The notes under the pieces: model-generated
Seen by the model: only the letters and a program-made list of their open reading frames with translations
Told to the model about the DNA's origin: nothing
Databases searched by the model: none
NCBI GenBank assembly: GCA_036971715.1
Contig: JAVHJL010000001.1
Coordinates: 310,001 to 374,000 of the forward strand
Direction: 5' to 3'
Origin: Arthrobotrys musiformis
Lineage: Eukaryota; Ascomycota; Orbiliomycetes; Orbiliales; Orbiliaceae
DNA length: 64,000 bases
Shown here: one piece after another, positions 46,558-58,012 of the stretch
How positions within the stretch are numbered: the stretch's first letter is position 1
Layout: each line of letters opens with the position of its first letter
Made by a program: the position numbers and the translations under genes

Positions 46558-49500
46558 TCACGGTTCGGCCAGCCTGCAGAGAAGCACCACCCAGGCACCA
46601 CGGTGCGAACATGTGCACACTCTATCGTTGCGATTGTCATACCGCCTTTCGAGTTCCTCGATGGGCAAGTTCCAATCCGGGAACACAAAATCTTTGGAGT
46701 CAAAGTTGATTTCTACATCCAAGGGGCCGCAGTCGACGTAGTCTGAGGGATGGTCCAAAGAGATAGATGGCTTCCACCGGACTTTCCTGTCTACTCGAAG
46801 GAGGGTACCTCTGAGTTCATTGCCTCTCGTGAAAAATATTTTCCCGCTCGGATAATCGAATCCCAAACCGATTACCTGCTGACAAACAGGGGTTGTAGCG
46901 GGTTCGAGGTCAAGCGCAGGCGGTCTAGTGGGTTGAACCGGTGAGTGTGGTCGGTCCGACTCACGGATATAATCGCGGATGCATCTACATCGCGTATACA
47001 GTTTTTTCTCTGGATACGATGCGTCTGAAAACCCGATTTGACAGATGAGTCCTCTACGGTATGCGGCACAGTTGTTGTTAGTAGCTCGAAATAATGCGGA
47101 ACCCTGTACCGAAACATAGATATAGCGTTATTCTTACGGAAATAATAACCCCTTAGTTTTAATATCTCCTTCGGGCATAGCCTGGTCGAGGCTGTAGTCA
47201 AACCGAACTTGGAAGTAGTATCGTGACGCTACAGGGGGGACAAAATTGTCGGCCATGAATACCGCTTGTTATTCGGATGGCGCCAGGGAGAGTTAGTCAC
47301 ACCACGCCCGTAATCTATATCTATAATATTGAAGTTCGGAATATAAATCTTCGCCTTAACTTACCATTGAGTCCCCAGAGATCTAGTTCCGTGGATCTCC
47401 CAATTTTTATTGTTCTACCATCAGCCCCGAGCTCGAAGCCTTCCATGGTATGCCCCTCGAACAATTTCATCCTCGAGGGTCGCGGCGGCAGATCTAGTGG
47501 AAGCAATGCGTCCCCCTGTGAATCGACCCAGCTTCCATCGAAAACAGCCTGGACGTGATGTTCGTTCCACCCATAGGCATCCTCAACAAGAGAGCTGAGG
47601 CCTCTCATACCCAAAACCTCTTGTAAACGTTTCTAACCCCTTTCTATAGCAACGCTGCGTAACGTTGCTAGAGCGGTACTACTTCCACTTGTTGCTACGG
47701 TGTCCCCAAATAAGGACACCATGAAGTCGTCATCGGTCTTCGTATCTCCGGGCTCCTCACCAGGTAGGGTACGCGAAAAAATCAGGGGTGAAAAATGGGG
47801 ACAAACACCAGGCAAGTCCTTCTCAAATCCATCCTTGATTAAATAGTGCATCGCAGTATAGCCCTCGAGACATTCAACATTTGGATCAGCGTCGTACCAA
47901 AGAAACAATTGAGCTAAAAAGGTATAACCCCGCTTCGCCGCTTCGTGGAGAGGGGTGAATCCTTGCGAAAGATCCCTGCTATTTAGCAAATACTGCCTCT
48001 GCTCTTTACTCAAACTAGAAAATACCGTTGTGACGACCTTCGAGAAGCCGTCCCGAGCCGATGGACATGTCAATTCCTCCCGGGCCATTGCATAATGTAA
48101 AATGTTTCTATTATCAATGTCACAATATAATAACGTAGAAGAATAAGATTCCCCGGAACAGCGGCTTTCCCGAAGATGTTGTAGAAATATCGATATGAAG
48201 GTGAAGCTCTGATATTGGAGCGCAATGGCTAATGGTGTTGCCAAAGTTTTTGTCCTGGAATCCATATTGATAGAAGCTGATTCGAGTGCACTCAGGATAA
48301 GAACATCTTGTTCGAAATATGTGCAATCGTCAGACCCACACCAAGACGGACCATAAGCTTGGCGACTGCAGAGGTTATGAAGTGCCGTATGCCCCAACTC
48401 GTCGTCGTCGTGGATGTCGGCGCCATGCTTGAGCAAAACTTGAACACCCTCAAGGTAACAGGCTTCAACCGCATACGATAGCGGCGCCCTGCTTTTGTTG
48501 TCTTGCGCATTAACAAGCCCTGGCCGAACTTTGTAAATCTCCTCAAAAAACGGAATTAAATCAACTGCTTTGAAAGAATCGAGTGCATCGTTAATAAAAA
48601 GGAGATGCATGATCGAACGGCCCGATTGATCGACCTGGTCTACGAGCGTAGGCTGCGCTTCTATTAGTATTTTGAGTAGGTCGAGCCAGCGAATCCGCGC
48701 TGCTCCGAACATCGCCTGTCGAAGGGCATCTAAGATCCCGTAACCTTTATTTAGTAGAAGTTCGAAAAACTCTAAAAATTCTGACCCCTTTACTATCGGC
48801 GAACTCTCAAGTCCCTGATCTAACTCTTTGAATACAATTATAAAAAGATCTTCCAGGTGGGACTCTGCATTCGGTTGTGCCCCTAACCGAAGTAAGAGGG
48901 TCAGGAATACGAAATCGATGTGCCCAGTACGATATCTTGCTCGCTCTAGACAAAATTGAATAACATTAGCAAAAGTGGCATCAAGCCCATCTCGGTTTCT
49001 ACTGCCAGTTGGCTGGCAATTGTTGGCTTCTAGCCGAATAATGTTGAGGATATTGACGATTGTCGGTTTTGCCATAAATTCTTTGTATAAAACTGGTAGA
49101 CCCCGATCCGGTGTTTGCAGTATCCGCTCAGGTTTAATTTTGAAGAATGTACTGGTCTCGTTCCCAGCCTCACCCAGGGTGGTCCAGAATGAACCAAATT
49201 TCTTTCTTCTAACGAAAGATAAGTACTCAAGACCGCAAGCGTAGGTCGTCAGAAAGACCATCCATATCGCTGCTGGGACTAAAAGCTTGGGATTTTTTCG
49301 TATAAAGAACTCAAGCCCCCTGGTCATTTCGTCTTCCGGGATATCTATTTCCTCCATTATGGATTTATAACACCAGGTTGCAGCGTATAAGCCAGCCGGG
49401 CCGATCTTAGTAGGGTCGAATGCATGGCTGGTCCCCACAAGTCCGAATGTATCATGAGCAAATCTAAGCCTCAGTCCCCGCAAAACTAGAGGGCCCTGAT

Positions 49501-52500
49501 CATCATGGAGGAAAATTCTGTGTGGCGGTATAAGATCCCTGGGTAGGGGCGCGTCTATGTAGCAGTAAACCTCTATCAGATATGGGTATTCTTTGATTAA
49601 AAATTCCAACGGCGACATTGCGTGTTGATACAGTTGATCGTAGAATTCGTAGGTTTCGTTCCCCAAAGGTTTCTTGATCAAGTACGAGGAGTATTGACGA
49701 GCGTGTTGGAGCGATCCTCTTTCAGAAGCAAGATACCAGGAGTGCCAAAGGTACCAACTGAAGTTACGTCTTTGATTCGTAAATTCATCGAAGAGCCGTC
49801 GGAGGGTCATCCATTTTGGGTCGCTCCAGAACTTCTGCTGGGAGTAGAACTGTTTGAGGACATCTAAGTGTTTCATAACTGCTAGAACTTCGTAACGTGG
49901 CTTGAGTTCGGAAGAGGGAGGAACTTTGTGAGGGTCTATATTGACTAAGAGGGGCACCCCAAACGTCTCGAAACTTTTCTGCCATTTATCGCGCTCATAC
50001 TGGGGCGGGCTCCATGGTTCATAGCACTGTTGAAATTTTGGATTCAGTAGCGCCCGAACTGTTCATCAATGGAAGTTGAGATTGTGCAGGAAGCAGCAGA
50101 AAACATTGTTAGCAAGAGCACTGGTTGTATATATAGTAGACGCAGAACAATTATAACAGAAAACTTACGGCAGTCCGAGGCAATTGCTATATGCGATTCC
50201 TCTGCGTTAAAAAGTTCAGATAGCTCGTGATGCCCAGCTGGGACTCCGTTCGCTAAAGATAGATGCTCAATAGTGTCCAATGATTACCGAACCAAATACT
50301 GGGAAACTGCGGAGACCACTCACCTGGAATCTGGACCTCGAATACAAAGTTGCCGCCGATTGAGTTCAAGACCTTAGCTTGCAACTCAGTGTTAGGTATA
50401 ACTTTCTCGAGATTCAGAGGTTTTTTGACCCATTCTCGGACAGTCAGATGAACTGTGATAGGCTCAGTATCCCCAACAAAAGTAAAGAAGTCCCGCCCAA
50501 CTGTCTGAAGATGGTTGATTGTTTCCCTTATTTCTGGGTCTTGAGCAATGTTAAGATAATCATCAACCTCGTACGCTTCTTCGTCCTCATAGGGGTCTCG
50601 GTAAACCCCACGATAATGTTCAGCTATTTGAAGGGCAGTTACGTCTGAGAAGGACCAAGCAATCCATCTTAAAGCAAATATTATGAGATGGCGCTCGCTC
50701 GCTTTCATTCGCTGAAGGGATTGTCGGTATATCTCTTCCACACTCGAAGGGAGGTTTATGATTCTCGCTTTTAGGCTGACCTTCGATGGTTCTCGCAAAG
50801 TAGCAACGACCATATTGGCGTAGGCGAAGTCCCCTTGAACCTTCCTTCGGATACTAGGCAAATATCTCTCCATTTCAGCCGCGATGCTTGCCGTATTTTC
50901 TTGGTCTTTAATTCTGGTTTTTATAATACCAGCCAGCTTTCCTTTTAGAAAATCCTCCATCTCTTTCGCAGTGTCCTCCGTAGCAACGGCTAAGATCTCG
51001 AATTCTGGGACTCCACTCCTCGCAAGCTCTTCTTTTATGTCTATTTCCTCTCTCACTGATACCAGAACTCGAATTTGTGAGTCCGCTGACGACACGAGCC
51101 TTTCGAGGTGGTCGAGTAATCGTACCTCAGCCCTATCCTGACACTCATCTATAGCATCCAAGACGACGTAGGCCCTAATATTGAAAGCTGACGAAACTGC
51201 CCTGAAACTGCCTTGAATGATTTTGCATTTCTCCTTAGAAGACATCCTTTTATAGTCATCGATTTCAACGCCGATCCTATTACAAAGGATCTCATTGAGA
51301 TTTTTACGAGTGCTATCCCCTGGCGACCCTTCTTTAACTCGGCTGATCAGTTGGAGGAAGAGAGATTCGAGTGCGGTAAGTCCAGATTGGAGTTCGGTGT
51401 CTCCAAGTTTGAAAAAGAAGCGCAGTACAAGCGCCGTTTCGCAGCTGGCGTGATAGCCGAGGAGGTCCTCGTATGCTGATAACATGGTCATCGTCTTCCC
51501 ATGTCCCTTTCGTGCGTTCAAGTAAAGAACTCGCCGTTGTTCCAAAATACCAGGGTCTCTCCAACTTTGGTAGGTTTTGTTGTTGAGAACCCATGAATTC
51601 GCTGTGAGAGCGGAATCTACGACTTTTCTATTCTTCAAGCCCACAAAAAAGTTTTCGGATGCTGAAGAGCCTTGAAAGATTTCTAAATATGCGTCGAGTA
51701 TATCTTTTTGGGGTCCTAGTACCGCTGTTATATTTTCGACAATGATGTCGGTAGAATTCTGGATTGTAGCTTCGACGGCTGCGACAACGGTCTCGTTCCC
51801 TTCCTTGATTTCGTCTGCAGCGGTACCGTGGTTAGCCCCTTCATGGACATCAAACGTTTCTAGTTTCTCAAATATCAGGGCCACATATATTACCTGTTAT
51901 TTTTTCCGTATTTGTTTCCATTGCAGCCAGCAAGAGCTCGCGGCTCTCTTTGATACTATCTGTGGAGTTTCAGTCGTTAGTTGCCGTTGCTGTTATGATA
52001 AAAGAACCTACGGAAATTTACAAACCTTGAATCTTGTATACCCCTTGAGATACCTGAACTTCGGTTTCTCGTAGGGCCCTGTTTACTATTGGTTATAGAG
52101 TGGCATCCGAGTTAGTGTGAGTGCAAATTCATCCTTAACCAGGCTGTGGTGTATCCTGGTTGAGCGCTAGCGCTACAGACTCACACTTATCAAGAACATC
52201 TGAATTTTTCAGTTGATAAACCATTAGCTTGATTCATTGAGAGAATAGTACCCACAGATGGTGGTGGGATAATACCTTGATTATGAGAGGCTGTGGCCTC
52301 CTGAAATAAAGTTAGACATAAACCTTGGATTTCGGTGTAGAGCCCCTGAATCTCTTCATGCTTCGCTTTGATGTCGCCAATGATGGCCTCTCTGAATTTT
52401 GAACCAATTGTTTGGGCTGCTTTTTTAATCTTGTGGCCGGTTTTTGCCATACTATCCTTTACCTTGTCGCCGAACCTCTGAGAGTCAGAGTTTGATTTCG

Positions 52501-53260
52501 AAATTTCTAGATTATGTATGTTCCGCCGTCAGAGCTGCGTGCACTAAAGCAACGAACACGGTAAATTACATTAAGAATCAAATATCGAACCTTTGTCCCA
52601 TCGAGGAGAAAGATGGTATTGAGCGTGCCAACTGAAGTCAAAAATTGCACAGATGAGATCCTGTATTTTTCCAAAAGCAGCATGTTCCATCGATTCGGTT
52701 TTCAGGGTTTGGTCGTCATGAGATATGTTATGCAGGTATCTCTTCTCCGCTAGCAAGGAAAATTGGGTGATTGTTATGATGCTGTCGAAGGCGTCGACGA
52801 TTACTTTGCAAGTTACCAAGTCATCTGATACAATCTAAGATGCCATATGCCTTATTAGATCTGTTCTAAACGTTCCATATTTTTAGCTATAACGCAGTAT
52901 ATTCATTCCCCGAACCTTTATGATCATTCCGAGCCCTAACCAGACTGCAGATATAGACTCTGGCGCGCAGGACAGCAAACCGTCCACGACATCCTTGAAA
53001 GTATCCAGAGTTTCCAACAAAGTTCCAATTTTGTTTTGCCTTTCTTCCCCTCCATACTTTTCGGCCGCTAAATTTTTGATTTCGTTACAACTATTGAAGG
53101 CTTGATAGAGTGGATACTTTTTGAAAAACTTCCTCAATCGGTCACTCTGCTGGTCTTCGGGCAGGGACTCCTCTTCTGGTATTTTCCTCTCGAATCTTTC
53201 TCTACCGAGTTTCCAACAAACTGACGTTCCGACTGTGAGGTCCCCCTGTCGGTCCGACAT
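46558..53260 (-). CDS. NLR-type protein: helical N-terminus, NACHT NTPase, ankyrin repeats, SPRY
   Basis: The model is complement(46558..47053, 47138..47264, 47365..47632, 47699..50058, 50169..50252, 50324..51859, 51894..51959, 52252..52506, 52591..52834, 52916..53260), 1926 residues, phases closing. The start ATG is at 53258-53260. The first 300 residues are helical (FKDVVDGLLSCAPESISAVW), like N-terminal signalling modules of fungal STAND proteins. NACHT follows, with Walker A ARKGHGKT and Walker B VVLDAIDEC. The C-terminal half has a helical region and degenerate ankyrin repeats (APLSYAVEACYLEGVQVLLK, TPLHEAAKRGYTFLAQLFL). It ends in a SPRY-like domain (SRYYFQVRFDYSLDQAMPEG, VIGLGFDYPSGKIFFTRGNE). 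Two points are open. An in-frame TAG (47633-47635) is removed only if 47633-47698 is an intron. The intron 51860-51893 would be just 34 bases, and a 15-base microexon (ATGTTCTTGATAAGT, near 52195-52210) is possible. The predicted role is intracellular sensing, as in heterokaryon incompatibility. This is inference. Confidence 0.78.
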
Positions 53261-53831
53261 TTTTGAGTTTGGTGTGCTTTCTGTTGTATTGAAAAGCCGT
53301 GAGCCGTTTTGAACTATAATTTTGGGGCTTTTATAATCCCTAGCGACTACGTACTACAATGGAGGGGTTACTTGGTCTATAGATCTAACTCGTTTAAGTG
53401 TTGGTAAAAGTGGGGCTCGTGGGCGGGGTAAGGGAAGCATCGACAGGGTTTAACTATCCTGGCCTGGATATTGGATGCGGTGCAAATGATTGCAGATGTC
53501 CGCCAGGAAAAATCATCCAGATTGATCTACTAATGAAAATGTGTTTAGTCAAAAGTTTTCCAGATACGTTTGGTGCATAAACGTGTATGCACATATGCCG
53601 CACAATGATCACATTAAACTTAGGATCGGTTATAATATTGAAGATGCAACTAAGGCTGGAAACGAGAGCAATTGGCAGTCTTTTAGCCAATATAGTATTA
53701 TGTAACGGCAAGAGAACTAAACAAAAAATTAAAAATATGTACGGCGAGGGTATGAAAAAAAGAAAATAAATAACTGTAGTGGGGCATGGTCTTGTCCTGT
53801 AGCTCCATCCAAAGATAAGATTCTTTTAAGT
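53261..53831. other. Spacer between the NLR gene and RBR gene 1
   Basis: This 571-base region must contain the NLR promoter and the 3' end of the RBR gene. The frames present are short and cross-strand. Confidence 0.5.
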
Positions 53832-55124
53832 TTACGAGCCGGAAATTTGACTTCTTGTTCGCTTCGAAACTGGCCTGTCGTCATTATCTCGAACCTGGGC
53901 CCCATATTCTGTGTAAATGTTCCTCCTAGTAACAATCACCTTCCCTGCGTCGTTGAACGCATCTTCTAGTAAAACTTCCCCGCTGCGAAAGGCCTTTATT
54001 TTTTCTTTACGTTGGGCCTTTTCAATAACCGCCAATTCTCCCATTTTGACTCTGAGCCGGATTATCTCCTTCGCAATCTCGTCTTGCTTGCTCTTGAGCT
54101 GGCGGCTTGATTTTAGATCTTTCAGCTCAATTTTGTGGTTTTCCCGGCTTCTCAGTGCTACTGTTCTGTAAGTTCTTAAGATTTTGTAGTTCTGTCGTTC
54201 TTGGTAGCTCGCCCCCCGCGAAGTTGATCCTGGGCTAAACGTCTTGCCGAATGTTATGGCGGCTTTGCTCTTGTTCATGGGGTCGGAAGCTTCCCAAGGT
54301 ATCGCAGCACAGGCGCACTTTGGTTTGAAAGGATTACCGCATCGGAAACAAAAAATCGTCTTACATCTTTCGGTGCAAAATAAAGGGTAAACGGTTAGCA
54401 AAGACTTCTTTTGTTACGGGGAGGTGTATACCAGTAATCGGAGCACGGTGTGAATTGAATTGGCCACATATGGGGGAACTAACATGCATGTCATACTATT
54501 ACACCCCGAGATTCTGAAAATCAAGCGACTGCACTTGGGACACTGCGTCCACCCCTCCTCTTTAGCTATAGCTAGCAATTTATCCGTTCCAGGGTCTTCC
54601 GGGCATAAATCGTTATGCATCTCCTTTCGACATATCGTACATGTCAACTTATCGCACTTCATGCAATAAGCCGCGTCTTTTCCAATATCGCTGAGGTAAA
54701 TGTTTTCCTCACAAGAAAAGCAAGGGATTATTTTCGAAGCTTCATAGGTACTTTGAAGTTCCAAAACAGCTTTCATCTCTTCATCCGAAAGCACGAATGA
54801 AGTATCCGCCAGCGGGAGAAGCTGGCAGCATTTTGGCGGATAAGCTGTGGGGTCATTGATTACGTATTGAAAGTTTTGGCGCAAGCAGTCGCGACAATGT
54901 CGGTGGCCGCAGCTTAGGCGCTGAAGTTCGTATCCGAGAAAACTGTCGCCGCAAATGGAACACCTTCTGTTCCTCTCGCCGGTAAACTGCCTGTTCGAAG
55001 GCTTACTGCCCGATGTCCAACCCAGAGCGGTGGCATGGGCATGTATGGTTTGTCCCGCTTCGGCGGCTGTAGCTGGATCCTTGCCAAGTGCCGAGACCTT
55101 GCGCAGAATGTTACGTGGGGCCAT
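53832..55124 (-). CDS. RBR (RING-IBR-RING) E3 ubiquitin ligase, copy 1
   Basis: The two-exon model complement(53832..54366, 54484..55124) codes for 391 residues, with the phase closing. RING1 starts at residue 55 (CSICGDSFLGYELQRLSCGH then CRDC). The IBR-like segment is at about 125-180 (CFSCEEN...YCMKCDKLTCTICRKEMH then LC). RING2 is at about 195-230: CPKCSRLIFRISGC, then MTCICKTIFCFRCG. Cys of the SGC motif is the expected catalytic cysteine that takes ubiquitin as a thioester. The C-terminal 150 residues are a helical, charged coiled-coil candidate (KLKSKQDEIAKEIIRLRVKMGELAVIEKAQRKEK). It lacks a ubiquitin-like or UBA domain. It is a tandem paralog of the gene at 56293-57609 and shares an ITFGK(T/S)F motif after RING2. 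Confidence 0.88.
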
Positions 55125-56292
55125 AGTGATACTAACTAGCAGGGGGGGTGAGAAAGGGTAGTGAGTTAAACTAGTGCAGGATCTAGGCTATGGCTCTGTT
55201 GTCCTCAATTGGAATATCTAGAAGAAGACGAACAACCTGAATTTTGAGTGCATTTCTGGACGGCTTTTTATATTTCGAAAAAGTGCTCTCCGGATCACAG
55301 GATCCATCCCTTAAAATCAAAGAGAATCATGCGGGAAAAGCCGGTATCGTCTGGATCCTGCGGCTAACCTATACGCTAGAAGCATAACACTTATGCACCA
55401 TCAGGGTTATATGATGAAAGAATCCAAAAGGATCCAGTACCGGCCAGTACAAGATAATTGATTCAGATAATCAATGCAATCGCCGAGGGCGTGTTGGCAA
55501 CACCCCCATTGGCCAAAATCCAACAAATGACGATGCAATGCTCTCTCGAGCTCTCCTATCAGCTCCGGCTGACGAGACAAATGCCCTCTCAATGAACCGA
55601 AACGCCGTAAATTAAGTAATAAACTGAAAATGAAAAGAATAAAGGTTTCGAACACGAATATTTACAAATTGCTCCGGGTCCGGTTACAAGATAATGAAGT
55701 AGCAAAATGCAATATTATATATTGAACAGAAAGCTCGGTTTAATCGCACGCTGAACTGTAGCCGACCAAATCAGTCTATATTACAATGCAATAGTGATTC
55801 AACCCGAACACCAACAGAGCATGTATCACTGGGAGTATTAGTGAAGGGAGAAAGAAACCAAAAACCAAACAGGACGGGAGTAGCACAAATATACTGCTCA
55901 AATCAATATGCAAGTGAATCCTCCGTCAATGGTGAGGAAAAAAGTGAACGAAAACACAAAAACTATATGAAATATTTTCCGGGATCCAAATAAAAGTATG
56001 CAGCAACTGAAATCGTCGTCGGGTTATCGAGATGCCGTTGTCTTAAACCAAGTGATTATTGACTTTAGACCCCGTATCGCTTTGCCAAATGTAAGGCGGC
56101 TCCTTGCTAGCCAATAAATGATGATATTAGCTCCGGGATGAACTCCAGCATTAAATCAGTGGGGCTATATTTTCGAGTTTTTAGTATCTTGAGAGGATGG
56201 AATTCGCAAATGATATAGTGTAAATACCTTTCTTGCCTTCATCTTCGCCGGCGTGGGCACAGAGATAGCTGGAGGGATGGCTGCTTTTTGGG
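55125..56292. other. Spacer between the tandem RBR genes, no gene supported
   Basis: 1.17 kb of moderately A/T-rich sequence without a convincing frame. It carries the promoter of RBR gene 1. Confidence 0.5.
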
Positions 56293-57609
56293 CTAGGCTC
56301 CCAGGTGGTTCTCCCTTGTTGACATCCTGCATGGATGTGCCCCTCTCACCCCAGAGTTCTTTGCCCCCTTCCACCTTGGCATCGCTGAGCCACCGATAAT
56401 CCCACTCAGGAGTTTATTTTCTTTCAAGTCAACAAGTTGAACTCTCAGTTCAGCCATCTCCCCCACCAGTTTCAGTTCATCCTCGTGCTTTGACTTAGAG
56501 GCAATGATCTCTCGTTCGAGTTCGGCAAACCCTCGCGCTTTCTTAGCCGTGCCTCTTTTATGTATTGACAAAAGCTTTTTATAGTCTTCCTGTGTACCGC
56601 TAGCGTCGCCACCTTTCGCAGGTTGGAACGACTTCCCGAATGTGATTGGATTCGCTTTCACTCGTTCAATACAGAGGCAGCCAAGTCCATCGTAAAGCCT
56701 AATTACTTGTCCGCACTTGCTACAAAAGCCGGCCCCACATCTGTTGCCTTTTTTGTTAGTGTATACCGAAACAACATGAGGTATCGACTTACGGAAGGTT
56801 GATAGACACTTACACACACTCGATATGGTTGCAACCTTTCGCTTTCTCAATCACGCGACTGCATCTCGGGCATTGGCTCCATCCAGCCTCTCGAACTATT
56901 CGCTGGAGCTCTACTGTACCCGGGGCCTGTGGACACATATCCTTGTGCATTTCTTTTCGGCAGATGACACAAGTAAGCTTCTGGCAGGTGGAACAGTATG
57001 CCACGGACTCCGAAATCGATGTATTTGCTTCGAACAGCTCGGTCTTGCAGTAAGCGCATATCACGATCATCCTAGACTCGTGTCGGGCTTTTACCGCAAG
57101 GAATTGTTGGATTTGCCGCGGAGATAAAACGAATGCGGTGGCTCCGAATTCAAGATGCTCACAGCAACGGGGAGGGAATCCAGCCGGGCAGTTTATAACT
57201 GTCTGATAGTTGAGAAGCAGACAGTCATGACAATGGATGTGGTCGCAAGGAAGGACCACCGTTTTGTACACAGGGATTGTAGATTCGCATGTAAAGCAAG
57301 TGGTTTCCTCCTCCTGAGGATACCTTGCAAGCGGCTTTGGCAAGAAAGTCTGGGCCTCTTTGCGCTTCAGATCCTCAAGGGCTTTAGATTTCGTGGCCCT
57401 AGTCCGGCCATACCAGGCTCCCGAGACTTTGCTAGCACTAGGGCTTCGGCTCAGGGTGAGAGCCTTCGGGAACGTTCGCGTCTCTCGATTACTTGTGCCC
57501 ACTTGAGATCAACTGCGATTTCGCTGATTCTTCTCTCAATCCGTTTCTTGTGCTTTCTGCCGTCACCAAACTTTGAGGCAAACCCTCTCGTTCGCTCGGA
57601 AAAGGCCAT
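56293..57609 (-). CDS. RBR (RING-IBR-RING) E3 ubiquitin ligase, copy 2
   Basis: The three-exon model complement(56293..56740, 56814..57431, 57503..57609) codes for 390 residues, almost the same length as copy 1. The start is the ATG at 57607-57609. Exon 1 is basic (GDGRKHKKRIERRI). RING1 starts near residue 82 (CFTCESTIPVYKTVVLPCDH then CHDC). IBR is CAYCKTE...YCSTCQKLTCVICRKEMH then MC. RING2 is CPRCSRVIEKAKGC, then IECVCGAGFCSKCG, a textbook pattern with the catalytic Cys in KGC. After RING2 an ITFGKSF motif precedes a Glu/Lys-rich helix (GFAELEREIIASKSKHEDEL). The shared order and splice position inside RING2 with copy 1 show tandem duplication. The first intron (57432-57502) is inferred to join an in-frame ATG. 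The last residues after the coiled coil are uncertain. Confidence 0.85.
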
Positions 57610-58012
57610 TTTGCTGATAGCCTAAGCTTATCGCCAAGTCTCTTCGAATCGCTAGATAAAGATAGAACAGATGTGGCGATGATTCTGAGAGGATCAGGAG
57701 AGCCGGGATGGAAGACAGTACGCAAGTATCTTTGAGGGATGAGGTGGCTAAGAGGGAGGTTGCTATGATCTAGGCTACATTTTGGTGCATGCGGTTGATG
57801 CTTGGGAACGAACGGAGCGGGCAGCAACTTTGTTGCCATGTCATTTCATGTCGATCGGCGGGTTCTACTACACAACTCGGGGGCCCTTCCGGTTACCACA
57901 GACATCTAGTATATTGCTGACAACATATCTACATGACGGCCTAGATACCGGGAATCAACCCAGATGCCTGAAGAAGGATCGGTACATTGATATCTGCCAG
58001 AGGCTTCTCAGC
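57610..58012. other. Spacer between RBR copy 2 and the GFA gene
   Basis: 403 bases, which would contain the RBR copy 2 promoter and the GFA gene 3' end. Nothing else was recognised. Confidence 0.5.
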
